Shown: piece after piece, positions 23,660-30,506 of the stretch | Numbering within the stretch: position 1 is the first letter of the stretch | How the letters are laid out: the number at the start of each line of letters is the position of its first letter | NCBI GenBank assembly: GCA_964374095.1 | Contig: CAYJXJ010000025.1 | Location: 1-37,299, forward strand | Source: CAYJXJ01 sp964374095 | GTDB lineage: Bacteria; Elusimicrobiota; Elusimicrobia; UBA1565; UBA9628 | DNA length: 37,299 nucleotides | Direction of reading: 5' to 3' | Made by a program: the position numbers and the translations under genes | Notes under the pieces: model-generated | What the model saw: the letters and a program-made list of their open reading frames with translations, nothing else | Databases searched by the model: none | Told to the model about the DNA's origin: nothing

Positions 23660-24532
23660 ATGGTCGTGACGATCCTTTGGGCGGTCGGCGCGCTGGCGGC
23701 AAGCGCCTTCGCTTCCAATATCTCCCCGATGTACGGGGGCGAGACGTCCCGCGCCGACATCGCCGTCAAGGTCCGCGATCTCAATGACGCCGTGGCCAGC
23801 CCGATGGTCCGCGACGACCGGGTCTACGAGATGGCCCGCAACCTCTTCGACCGCGTTCCCGACGCGAGCATCAAAGTTGAGATCCAGCTTCGCGGCTGGG
23901 ACCGCGAGACCGTTCCCCAGAAGGGGCCGGCCACGGTCGAGCGCATGATCGACTCCTCGGGCAAGCGGCTCGACCAGTGGGATGTGCCGGCCCCGGAACT
24001 GGCGGCGACCCACGGGGAGGCGCGCTCCATGCACGCGTCGCGCCGCATGTCCTTCGATGAGAGCCTCCCCGACAACGAGATGGGAGTCTACCGCTACAAC
24101 TCCCGCACCTCCGAGACCGGCTCGATCGGCCTCAATGAGTGGCTCGCGGCCATCGCCCCCGAGATCGGCGACCCCTTCACCTTCTCCACGGGCTTCCACG
24201 AGGCCGGGCACCGCCTCTTCCGCAAGCGCGGAAAGCTCAACCCCCTGGAAGTCATCCGGGGCGAGATGTTCTCCTACTGGCTGGAATCGCTCTGGGTGCG
24301 GGGGCTCGACCCGCACGGCGAGAAGCTCGTCTTCCTGCAGGCGCGCGCCGACAACGCCTTCAAGAGCGAGCCGAGCAAGCTTAATTCCATGGTGCTCGCC
24401 TACGTCAACCATCTGATCGAGGTCTGGGGGACCAACGGCGACGAGGAGAAGCTTGAAGCCTTGGTGCGCCGCCGCGGCTACGAGGACGGACACGAACACC
24501 GCGAAGATCACGACCACCCGGTTCGCAACTGA
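23660..24532 (+). CDS. Exported putative zinc metallopeptidase (HEAGH)
   Basis: The 290-residue product has a signal-peptide-like start (VTILWAVGALAASAFA). A zincin helix GFHEAGHRLF (H180, E181, H184) is followed by a Glu-containing helix (GEMFSYWLES) that could supply the third ligand, as in gluzincins. Much of the rest is charged and helical. The C-terminus is His-rich (GHEHREDHDH), possibly a metal-loading tail. I do not recognise a named family. ATG 23660 and GTG 23666 are both possible starts; a TATAAT directly before the ATG favours the GTG. It is divergent from the HTH pair, whose operator-like repeats lie between them. Confidence 0.7.
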   Translation: MVVTILWAVGALAASAFASNISPMYGGETSRADIAVKVRDLNDAVASPMVRDDRVYEMARNLFDRVPDASIKVEIQLRGWDRETVPQKGPATVERMIDSSGKRLDQWDVPAPELAATHGEARSMHASRRMSFDESLPDNEMGVYRYNSRTSETGSIGLNEWLAAIAPEIGDPFTFSTGFHEAGHRLFRKRGKLNPLEVIRGEMFSYWLESLWVRGLDPHGEKLVFLQARADNAFKSEPSKLNSMVLAYVNHLIEVWGTNGDEEKLEALVRRRGYEDGHEHREDHDHPVRN

Positions 24533-24536
24533 CCGT

Positions 24537-24564
24537 TTGACGCCCCCTCCAAAACTGCTACACT
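24537..24564 (+). promoter_or_regulatory. Promoter of the small membrane protein gene
   Basis: TTGACG (24537-24542), a 16-base spacer and TACACT (24559-24564) with an extended TGC element. The predicted start is about ten bases before the ATG at 24581, enough for the AGGTG ribosome site. Confidence 0.65.
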
Positions 24565-24580
24565 CCAGATAGGTGCCATC

Positions 24581-24856
24581 ATGAAACTCAGACATTTCCT
24601 TGCCGGAGCCGCCGGAGCCCTTGCCGCGGGAGCCGCCGTGGCCTATCTCATCATGAAAGAAGAGGAGCGGCTCCTGGAGGACATGGAGCCCTATCCCCCG
24701 GCCCCGCCCCCCGCGTCCACGGGCAACGGCGAGGCGACGGCCGCCGCGGTCGCGGCCGCGGCCCCCCGGCGCCACAACCGCCGCCCCAACGGGGCCGTCG
24801 CCCCGAAGCCGCGCCGCAAACCCGCCGCCCGCAAGCCCCGCAAGAAGGACCTCTAG
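24581..24856 (+). CDS. Small membrane protein with a basic Pro/Ala/Lys-rich tail
   Basis: The 91-residue product has one N-terminal hydrophobic segment (about residues 6-25, rich in Ala/Gly). A short acidic stretch follows (KEEERLLEDME), then a Pro/Ala linker and a strongly basic C-terminus of PKPRRKPAARKPRKK type. Such tails bind nucleic acids or acidic polymers, but no family is recognised. It could be inserted with the tail in the cytoplasm. It has its own promoter. Its reading frame uses normal high-GC codons. Confidence 0.65.
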   Translation: MKLRHFLAGAAGALAAGAAVAYLIMKEEERLLEDMEPYPPAPPPASTGNGEATAAAVAAAAPRRHNRRPNGAVAPKPRRKPAARKPRKKDL

Positions 24857-24960
24857 CCCTCTTCGACCGGGGGCCTTCGCGGACAGTCTCTACGGCGACG
24901 GAGAATGAGGAATGCAACTTTGCCCCAGGTTGACGGAAGTTGATCGAGATTGGCCAATAT

Positions 24961-24978
24961 TGGACACAAAGCGGACAA
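24961..24978 (+). repeat. 18-bp direct repeat, left copy
   Basis: TGGACACAAAGCGGACAA matches 27167-27184 at 17 of 18 bases, in the same orientation. In both places it lies upstream of tRNA 3'-end sequence on the same strand: three bases upstream on the left, and about 150 bases upstream on the right. Confidence 0.6.
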
Positions 24979-24981
24979 GCC

Positions 24982-25006
24982 GGGGGTTCAAATCCCTCCC
25001 CCTTCG
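24982..25006 (+). other. tRNA T-arm / 3'-end-like fragment (possible old attachment site)
   Basis: These 25 bases match the T-arm and 3' acceptor of tRNA-Ser (27338-27362) at 21 positions, but no tRNA body precedes them. Fragments like this are left where elements integrate into tRNA genes. No integrase is seen, and the order relative to the intact tRNA is not the canonical one, so the origin is open. Confidence 0.5.
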
Positions 25007-25356
25007 CTGGCCTGACGTTCAGGGCCTCCTTGTAGTTGAGCCAGACCGGCTGCGGTTGCGCGGTAGCATTGAAGGCGGCGACGCAACGATCCCTGCCCCT
25101 GCGGCAGCGGGCAGAAATACAAGAAGTGCTGCCTTCCCGCGGAGGAAGCCAAGACCTCGCTGGTTGCCTCCGGGATCGTGACCTGATGTCTCAGCGTTAG
25201 GCGATAGGTCTCGGCTAGGTGCTTCTCGACCCTGGCCGTCTCGGTCATGGCCTGGGGGAAGATCGCCACGGTCATGCCCACGACCTTCGAGCAGGGCTCC
25301 AGTCTGGCGGCGGCGGCGGACAGGGCCTGGAGCTTCCGATTGGGATTTACCTCCAT
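24988..25356 (-). CDS. Hypothetical protein, doubtful 3' half
   Basis: The ATG at 25356 overlaps the stop of the cupin gene as TAATG, and GGAGG-like sequence surrounds the junction, so the first ~70 residues (to about IPEATSEV) may be a real coupled gene. The second half runs antisense to an unmistakable SEC-C motif, so at least that part is probably not original coding sequence. I do not recognise the product. It may be a gene truncated by fusion to unrelated DNA. Confidence 0.35.
25073..25186 (+). pseudogene. Remnant of a SEC-C (zinc) domain protein
   Basis: The frame encodes [20 protein letters not shown] then LPAEEAKTS and stops at 25184. This is a perfect SEC-C zinc motif (CPC...CC), usually found at the very C-terminus of SecA and many small proteins. 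Stops at 25064 and 25070 lie just upstream in the same frame and no start codon precedes the motif, so only the tail survives. The intact SEC-C gene at 27380 has a different tail (CANK), so this is not a recent copy of it. Confidence 0.75.
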
Positions 25357-25586
25357 TAAGGCCTCCGATATCCGTAGAGCCAACGGGCTACGATCCCGCC
25401 GATGTTGCGAACCGTGTGCAGAGTCTTGGCCGGGATCAGCACCTCCTCGCCGGGCCGAGGGCGCAGGACTTGTCCCTGCATCTCCAACTCGACCTTGCCC
25501 TCGACGACCATGAAGAGTTCGTCGCTGGCGTGCTCGTAGTCCTTCCAGACCTGGCCGGGCCAGTCTGTCTGACCAGATGCCGGCAC
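25356..25586 (-). CDS. Small cupin-domain protein, N-terminus apparently missing
   Basis: The 76-residue product has a single cupin half-barrel: HASDELFMVVEGKVELEM, the turn RPRPGEEVLIPAKTLHTV, and a closing strand. Related stand-alone cupins are about 100-110 residues and begin with a strand and a fuller metal motif. Here the first His-x-His is represented by only one His. The GTG start is 14 bases after the thioredoxin-like gene and has no ribosome site. It may be a shortened but expressed cupin or a remnant. It is coupled (TAATG) to the next reading frame. Confidence 0.6.
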   Translation of the reverse strand: MPASGQTDWPGQVWKDYEHASDELFMVVEGKVELEMQGQVLRPRPGEEVLIPAKTLHTVRNIGGIVARWLYGYRRP

Positions 25587-25600
25587 TCTACAACGCGCTT

Positions 25601-26176
25601 CTATTGCTTTAGGAGCCGCAAAATCTCTTCTTCAATCCGCCGCCCATCCTCCACCGTGATCGTCCCGCCCGCATGGACGAAGCGGACGATCCCCTCCTGG
25701 TCAAGGAGAAAACTGACCGAGGTCCAAGCCCCCGCCGGCGCGCGGTCGAGCCAGTATCGCCGCAGGGTCTTCCACTCCGGGTCCACGGCAAGGGGGAAGT
25801 CCATGCCCAGGGCCTTCGCCCAGCGGCGGACGCGGGCCAGCTTCACCGGGCCGCCCGACTTGTCGTGAAAGAATCCAATGACGGCGAGCCCCTTATCACC
25901 GTATCGTCGGTCCAGATCGGCCAAGATCGGCGCCGACGCCCTACAGTACGGGCAGGCCGGCCCGGTCCACCACCTGATGAGGATGACCTTGCCCCGCAGA
26001 CCATCCAGGGTCAGGGGTGGAGAGTTGATCCAGTCCGTGACGGTCCAGGCGGGCGCGGGTTGGCCGATGAGTCTGGCCGCGTGAGTGGCCTCCGCTGCAA
26101 GCCCCGGCGCCGACATCAAGGCCATGATCGCGGCCAAGGTCAGCGTCAGGCCACGGCACCGACTGCGGTTGGCCAC
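25601..26176 (-). CDS. Exported thioredoxin-like protein (TlpA/ResA type)
   Basis: The 191-residue protein has a signal peptide (to about AA at residue 28) and a thioredoxin fold. The fold opens with GQPAPAWTVTDW and LRGKVILIRWW, then the redox pair C75-P-Y-C78. Later elements are LAVIGFFHDK and a cis-Pro-like region before FLLDQEGIVRFVHAGG. This layout is that of periplasmic TlpA/ResA or AhpC/TSA proteins that reduce disulfides or cytochrome c apoproteins. CPYC is closer to the glutaredoxin and DsbC-type active sites than to WCxxC. The start is a GTG. It heads a short run with the cupin gene. Confidence 0.85.
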   Translation of the reverse strand: MANRSRCRGLTLTLAAIMALMSAPGLAAEATHAARLIGQPAPAWTVTDWINSPPLTLDGLRGKVILIRWWTGPACPYCRASAPILADLDRRYGDKGLAVIGFFHDKSGGPVKLARVRRWAKALGMDFPLAVDPEWKTLRRYWLDRAPAGAWTSVSFLLDQEGIVRFVHAGGTITVEDGRRIEEEILRLLKQ

Positions 26177-26230
26177 GGGCGGGCTATGGCGCGACTCACC
26201 TGTAGACGAGATCGAAGACGCGGCCCCTGC

Positions 26231-26671
26231 TCACCGATTGTTCACGAACCACACGGCATAGTCGTGCAGGAGTTGATAATTTGGCGCCCTCTTGTCCGTG
26301 GCCTCTAGTTCGGCCAGCCCGAGACAGAACTCCTTGTCGTCGCTGACCCTACGAACATGGGCGGCGATGTCCTCTCCCGCATAGAGCATCCACTCCGAGA
26401 CCACGCCCCGCTCGATTCGCAGAAGTTGATAGCGATCCCGGTAGGAAGGCTGCGTCTTCTTCAACTGCTGATACTCCTGTTTCGACCGGGCGCCGAAGAC
26501 GTAGGGCTCCTCCCATCGGAAATCCTCGCCGCCCTTCACTTCAGCAGGCAGTAGGAGATGAGCCCTGAGGTGTTCATAGAATCTTCCAGCCGACGCGCTG
26601 AAGTCGCTCCCCTCGTCATCCCCGACGATCGCCCTGATCCGCTCGTCCTGTGTGTCCTGAACCCTTGTCAT
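26231..26671 (-). CDS. Conserved protein of unknown function
   Basis: The 146-residue product is acidic and soluble, with no signal or membrane segment. Distinct stretches are FYEHLRAHLLLPAEVKG, DFRWEEPYVFG, a YQQLKKTQPSYRDRYQLL segment, and the end LLHDYAVWFVNN. I believe I have seen this pattern in uncharacterised bacterial proteins, but cannot name the family. The ATG has GAGGCGGAA just upstream. It precedes the thioredoxin-like gene by 54 bases on the same strand. Confidence 0.7.
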   Translation of the reverse strand: MTRVQDTQDERIRAIVGDDEGSDFSASAGRFYEHLRAHLLLPAEVKGGEDFRWEEPYVFGARSKQEYQQLKKTQPSYRDRYQLLRIERGVVSEWMLYAGEDIAAHVRRVSDDKEFCLGLAELEATDKRAPNYQLLHDYAVWFVNNR

Positions 26672-27122
26672 TTCCGCCTCCTCGTATCAGGACCTCGATC
26701 TTCTCCGCGCTGGCCGTGTCCGACGTGGTCAATCTCGGGCCCACAGTTGCGGACCATCCCTCCTTTGAAGCAGACAACGGTCGGGCGGGTCAGGCGTCCT
26801 TGGCACGACCGGAGTCTATCGTTTTGCCGCCGGGGGTGTCCACGACCTCTGACTCCAGACAGAACACCCCTCTAATCCTCACAGAATCGCCGCCACAAGC
26901 TGGTCCAATGACCGTGTTGGAGCGACGGCTCAGGAGCCCGAGGCGGCGAGGGGCGCGGCGGTGAAGGCGGACCCGGACGTGGCGGCAGGGGTCCCAGCGG
27001 TCGCGCTGGACCTTGATGCAGACGGCAGAGGTCGCGCGAAGACCCCTGCTCCTGTAGCCGCCGCCCGCGTCCCCAACCTCCTCCAACCGACTCGCACGTC
27101 GCCCTCATCGCCGTTACCTGAA

Positions 27123-27151
27123 TTGAACGCCGCCGACCGGAAAGCTATAAT
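27123..27151 (+). promoter_or_regulatory. Promoter of tRNA-Ser
   Basis: TTGAAC (27123-27128), a 17-base spacer and a perfect TATAAT (27146-27151). It would give a leader of about 118 bases before the tRNA at 27276; the right 18-bp repeat lies within that leader. Confidence 0.7.
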
Positions 27152-27166
27152 CTCCAGAGGCGAAAG

Positions 27167-27184
27167 TGGACAGAAAGCGGACAA
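27167..27184 (+). repeat. 18-bp direct repeat, right copy
   Basis: TGGACAGAAAGCGGACAA, one mismatch from 24961-24978. The two copies bracket about 2.2 kb of mostly non-core genes. Confidence 0.6.
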
Positions 27185-27275
27185 AAAACCAGCCCGAATT
27201 TCGGTTTTGACCACGCAAACCGCTTGAGCCGATGTTTAGAAAATAGAGAAAAATAAAGAGTAATTGAAACTTTCA

Positions 27276-27362
27276 GGAAGGGTGCGTGAGCGGTTGAAAC
27301 GAGCAGTCTCGAAAACTGCCAGGGGCTAACGCCCCTCGGGGGTTCGAATCCCCCCCCTTCCG
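27276..27362 (+). tRNA. tRNA-Ser (anticodon CGA)
   Basis: The acceptor GGAAGGG pairs with CCCTTCC. The D-arm contains GGTTGAA. The anticodon stem GCAGT/ACTGC holds loop CTCGAAA with CGA at 27310-27312. A long variable arm (AGGGGC-TAAC-GCCCCT) and T-arm GGGGG-TTCGAAT-CCCCC complete a class II serine tRNA with discriminator G. CCA is not encoded. The SEC-C gene begins 18 bases downstream, so tRNA and mRNA are probably co-transcribed. Confidence 0.95.
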
Positions 27363-27379
27363 CCGGTGAGGAGAATATT

Positions 27380-27811
27380 ATGGGTTGGAGAGAAGTCCTG
27401 AACACGCCGGTCACCGAGCTCTTCAAGAAAAAGCTCGGCGACGAGGCCGCCGCGGAGGCGGCCAAGGCGGGCAAGCCCGCGGATGGGGCCGTCGCGACCA
27501 AGGAACACGAACCCCCCCCGGGGATGCTGGCGACTTTCTACCGCAAGTGGAAGGACCCGGCCTTTCTCAAACAGGCCCGCATACTCGCCGAGCACATGGC
27601 GCGCGACGGCGTGGACTTGAAGAACCAGGACCAGGTCAAGGCCTGGATCGAGAAGAACAAGGCCGAGATCGAAGCCGGGAAGTACTCGGAGTCCCCGGCC
27701 GCGGGCGGAAAGCCCCAGACCTACGAGAAGTCGGGTCCCGAGACCGGGCGCAACCAGCCCTGCCCCTGCGGTTCCGGGAAAAAATTCAAGAAGTGCTGCG
27801 CGAACAAGTAG
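27380..27811 (+). CDS. Small SEC-C zinc-domain protein
   Basis: The 143-residue soluble protein has a helical N-terminal part (MGWREVLNTPVTELFKKKLG), an Ala/Lys/Pro-rich linker, a helical middle, and a C-terminal SEC-C motif RNQPCPCGSGKKFKKCC. SEC-C motifs bind zinc and in SecA contact SecB or ribosomes; the role in stand-alone proteins is mostly unknown. GGTGAGGAG precedes the ATG. It lies 18 bases after tRNA-Ser and 13 bases before the MBL-fold gene, so the three may share a transcript. Confidence 0.85.
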   Translation: MGWREVLNTPVTELFKKKLGDEAAAEAAKAGKPADGAVATKEHEPPPGMLATFYRKWKDPAFLKQARILAEHMARDGVDLKNQDQVKAWIEKNKAEIEAGKYSESPAAGGKPQTYEKSGPETGRNQPCPCGSGKKFKKCCANK

Positions 27812-27824
27812 GCGCCCCATTCCA

Positions 27825-28694
27825 ATGACCCCCTCGGAAGGGGCAGTCCCCGCCCCCCTGAAGATCGGCCGCTTCGAGCTGCATCTGCTCAGCGACGGGC
27901 GCTTCCGCTTGGATGGCGGCGCCATGTTCGGGACCATCCCGCGCATCCTTTGGTGCCGCCACGACGTACCCGATGAAAAAAACCGCATCGAGCTTTCCCT
28001 GGGCGTGCTGCTCATCAAGACGCCGCGGGGGCGCTTCATCCTCGTCGACGCGGGCCTGTCCTCGAAGTACGACAAGAACCGCAAATTCACCGACATCTAC
28101 AAGGTGGAACGGCCCCGAACCCTGCGGGATGAGCTCAAAGACTTGGGCCTGTCGGTCGAGGATATCCATCTGGTCGTCAACACCCATCTGTATTTCGACC
28201 ACGCCGGCGGGGACACCGAATTCGACGACTCGGGCCGCCCGGTCCCGGCCTTCCCCCGGGCCCGCTATATCATCCAAAAATCCGAGTGGGACGACGCCAA
28301 CGCACCTCATGAGCGCAACCGCGCGAGCTACCTGGCCGAGAACTTCTCCCCCCTCGGTGAGCGGCGGGTCCTCGAGCTGGTCGATGGAGACTACGAGATC
28401 GAGCCGGGGCTCAAGGTGCTGCGCTCCGGAGGCCACACCCGCGGCCATCAGTGCGTGCTCGTCTCGGACGGCGGGCAGACCGCCCTCTTCTTGGGGGATT
28501 TGATCCCGACGCGCTCGCATCTGCCCCTGCCCTACATCATGGGATACGACCTGCATCCGATGGACACCCTGGAAGCCAAGCGGCGCCTGCTCACGCAGGC
28601 GGCCGCGGAGAAATGGACCCTGCTCTTTCAGCATGACCCGCGGCGGCGCGAGTGCCGCGTCGAATCGGTGGACGGAAGGCTGGTCGCCGTTTAG
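27825..28694 (+). CDS. MBL-fold metallo-hydrolase with a Tyr in the metal motif
   Basis: The 289-residue protein has the metallo-beta-lactamase order. RFILVDAGLSSK is followed by the metal motif NTHLYFDHAGG (H121, D125, H126), GGHTRGHQ, LFLGDLIPT and a final FQHDP His. The usual HxHxDH reads H-L-Y-F-D-H: Tyr123 replaces the second His. The overall pattern resembles lactonase-like and general MBL hydrolases; the substrate is unknown. No signal peptide is visible. It follows the SEC-C gene closely and is convergent with the SRPBCC gene. Confidence 0.88.
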   Translation: MTPSEGAVPAPLKIGRFELHLLSDGRFRLDGGAMFGTIPRILWCRHDVPDEKNRIELSLGVLLIKTPRGRFILVDAGLSSKYDKNRKFTDIYKVERPRTLRDELKDLGLSVEDIHLVVNTHLYFDHAGGDTEFDDSGRPVPAFPRARYIIQKSEWDDANAPHERNRASYLAENFSPLGERRVLELVDGDYEIEPGLKVLRSGGHTRGHQCVLVSDGGQTALFLGDLIPTRSHLPLPYIMGYDLHPMDTLEAKRRLLTQAAAEKWTLLFQHDPRRRECRVESVDGRLVAV

Positions 28695-28710
28695 GAGTTA
28701 GGGGTCACAC

Positions 28711-29175
28711 CTAAAGCTTCTCGATCTCGCGCAGCTGCCCCATCCGGTGGAGTTGCTCCGCCCCTTCCTTGATAGCGTGCAGTTCCCAGTCCAAAGCCTG
28801 GTAGATCCACCGGCGCAAACCCGCCAGAACCGGCCGCACGATGAAAGGGGCCTGGTAGCGCTCCTCATGGGTCAGGACCGTCCCGCCCGCGACCTGGCGC
28901 AGCTGGTAGGACACGGACAACCTAAAGAGCGTCCCCAGGGGAATCTCGGCGTGATAGCCCCCATCCCGCGTGAACTCGACCCGAAAGTCCGACTTCCACG
29001 CCAGACCCAAGAACTCACCGGACCCGGAGACCGCCGCGCCGTCGGCGCCGTTGGATGCCACCTCGAGGCGATGGACCTTACGTTCGTACTCGGGCATCCG
29101 CCCCAGGTCCCGCAAATAGGCGCTCACCGCTTCGCGCGGGGCGCTGATCATGATATTGGAAGCGATGGTTGCCAC
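28711..29175 (-). CDS. SRPBCC-like (START/polyketide-cyclase fold) protein
   Basis: The 154-residue product starts with the family's opening strand and helix (ASNIMISAPREAVSAYLRDLGRMPEYE). It continues with strands through GSGEFLGLAWKSDFRVEF and ends in a long helix (VLAGLRRWIYQALDWELHAIKEGAEQL). Such proteins bind hydrophobic ligands. I choose the GTG at 29175; the open frame further upstream runs through tRNA-Gly and is not coding. An ATG at 29151 (MISAPREAV) is the alternative. The GTG is only five bases after the tRNA CCA end, implying a shared transcript. Confidence 0.78.
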   Translation of the reverse strand: MATIASNIMISAPREAVSAYLRDLGRMPEYERKVHRLEVASNGADGAAVSGSGEFLGLAWKSDFRVEFTRDGGYHAEIPLGTLFRLSVSYQLRQVAGGTVLTHEERYQAPFIVRPVLAGLRRWIYQALDWELHAIKEGAEQLHRMGQLREIEKL

Positions 29176-29180
29176 GGATC

Positions 29181-29254
29181 TGGAGCGGGCGAGGGGAATC
29201 GAACCCCCGTCTCCACCTTGGCAAGGTGGCGTTCTACCATTGAACCACGCCCGC
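29181..29254 (-). tRNA. tRNA-Gly (anticodon GCC)
   Basis: On the minus strand the acceptor GCGGGCG pairs with CGCCCGC. The D-arm is TTCAATGGTAGAA. Anticodon stem CCACC/GGTGG holds loop TTGCCAA with GCC at 29220-29222, and the T-arm is GGGGG-TTCGATT-CCCCT. Discriminator T and an encoded CCA complete a 74-base tRNA. The SRPBCC start follows five bases later. Confidence 0.96.
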
Positions 29255-29262
29255 GTCGGGCT

Positions 29263-29292
29263 ATTGTAGTCTTTTCCGGGGCCCCGCCTCAA
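29263..29292 (-). promoter_or_regulatory. Promoter of tRNA-Gly
   Basis: TTGAGG (29287-29292), an 18-base spacer and TACAAT (29263-29268). The expected transcription start is about two bases before the mature tRNA 5' end, so hardly any 5' leader needs processing. Confidence 0.65.
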
Positions 29293-29300
29293 GATGTCGC

Positions 29301-30506
29301 CTATGATTCCGCGGGAGGCGACGACAGGTGCGGGTGCTGGTCGGCGAGTTGTTCCTGCTGGGCGAAGACCGGATTGGCGGCCTCCTCCTCCACGATGCGG
29401 CGGTTGACTTCCTCCATGGCCGCCAGAACCTCGTCGAATCGCCTAGCGAGGCACGCCGTGACCTCCGGGTCGAAGGTCTTGCCGGCGCGGCCTTCGATAT
29501 AGGAGAGCGCGTCCTCGACGGCCCAAGCGCCCTTGTAGACCCTTTTCGAGGCCAGGGCGTCGAAGACGTCGGCCACCGAGACGATCCGGGCCTCGATGGG
29601 GATGGCCTCGCCCTTGAGGCCGTGCGGGTAGCCGCTCCCGTCGAAATGCTCGTGGTGGGCGATGGCGATCTTGGAGGCCAGGCGCAGGAGCCGGCTCTCG
29701 GCGTTGGCCAGCATCTGGCTCCCGTAAATCGTGTGCCGCTTCATCTCCTCAAACTCCTGGGGAGCGAGCTTGCCCGGCTTGCGCAGGATCGCGTCGGGGA
29801 TGGCGACCTTTCCGATGTCGTGCAGGGGAGAGGCGTAGCGGATCTCGTCGGATTGCTGCTCGCTCAGACCGAGGCCCCGCGCGAGTATGCCCGAGAAGCG
29901 GCTCATGCGGCGCAGGTGCTTGCCGGTGTCCTGGTGGTCGCGAAACTCCGCCACCAACGCCATGCGATAGATCGTCTCCAGGTGCGAGCGCCGGAGCTCG
30001 TCGTAGAGAGTGGCGTTCTCGATGAACGAGGCGGCGATGGTGGCCAAGATGCGGAGATAGCCTTCGTCCTCCTCGTTGAAGGCCCCTTTATTCTTGTTGA
30101 GGACCTCAAAGACCCCCAAGACCGCCCCGTCGCGGCCCTTGAGGGGGACGGCGAGCAGGTTCTTGGTTTTATACCCGGTCAGCCGGTCGAGCTCCTGGTT
30201 GAAGCGCGTGTCGCGGTAGGCGTCCCGGACGTTGACGGCGTTGCCGGTCTTGGCCACGAAGCCCGCGATGCCCTGCCCCATCGGCACGCGCAGGACCTTC
30301 TCGCCCATGCCGAGGGCGACTTTGGTCCAGAGTTCGCCCTTGTAGGCGTCGAGCAGGAAGACCGAGCAGCGATCGGCGTCGAGGATGCGGCGCACCTCCT
30401 CGGCCACGATGGACAGCAGGGCGTCGAGCCGCGTTTCGGCCGCGATCAGCCGGCCGAAACGGGCCAGAAGAATCTGTCTCTTCTCAAGCTCCTGTCTGCG
30501 TCCCAT
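29301..30506 (-). CDS. GAF-domain HD-GYP protein, likely c-di-GMP phosphodiesterase
   Basis: The 401-residue cytoplasmic protein has a GAF sensor (about residues 10-165: SVFLLDAYKGELW, GIAGFVAKTG, AVPLKGRDGAVLGVFEVLNK). An HD-GYP domain follows (about 175-350) with YASPLHDIGKVAIPD, HHEHFDGSGYPHGLKG and IVSVADVFDAL. All metal-binding and GYP elements appear intact, so hydrolysis of c-di-GMP is expected. I use the ATG at 30506 (MGRRQELEKR); the longer frame starts inside glcF with unlikely sequence. The start overlaps the end of glcF by 23 bases, linking the two genes. A Gln/Glu-rich tail closes the protein. Confidence 0.92.
   Translation of the reverse strand: MGRRQELEKRQILLARFGRLIAAETRLDALLSIVAEEVRRILDADRCSVFLLDAYKGELWTKVALGMGEKVLRVPMGQGIAGFVAKTGNAVNVRDAYRDTRFNQELDRLTGYKTKNLLAVPLKGRDGAVLGVFEVLNKNKGAFNEEDEGYLRILATIAASFIENATLYDELRRSHLETIYRMALVAEFRDHQDTGKHLRRMSRFSGILARGLGLSEQQSDEIRYASPLHDIGKVAIPDAILRKPGKLAPQEFEEMKRHTIYGSQMLANAESRLLRLASKIAIAHHEHFDGSGYPHGLKGEAIPIEARIVSVADVFDALASKRVYKGAWAVEDALSYIEGRAGKTFDPEVTACLARRFDEVLAAMEEVNRRIVEEEAANPVFAQQEQLADQHPHLSSPPAES

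Larger units (their letters stand above)
26672..27275. other. Gene-poor gap upstream of tRNA-Ser
   Basis: About 600 bases without a supportable gene. Short open frames exist on both strands but none has a recognisable product or ribosome site. From 27190 on the DNA is unusually A/T-rich for this window. The only functional signals seen are the tRNA promoter (27123-27151) and the right copy of the 18-bp repeat. Confidence 0.6.

Noticed and set aside
26650..27227. Two plus-strand open frames of about 90-105 codons in the gap before tRNA-Ser
   Set aside because: No ribosome site, no recognisable domain, and the second runs over the tRNA promoter and 18-bp repeat.
24961..27362. A complete integrated mobile element at tRNA-Ser
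   Set aside because: No integrase or transposase is visible, and the partial tRNA end lies upstream of the intact tRNA, which is not the normal result of integration into a tRNA 3' end. Only remnants are claimed.
28711..29292. Longer version of the SRPBCC gene starting at 29292
   Set aside because: The extra N-terminal part is translated tRNA-Gly sequence.
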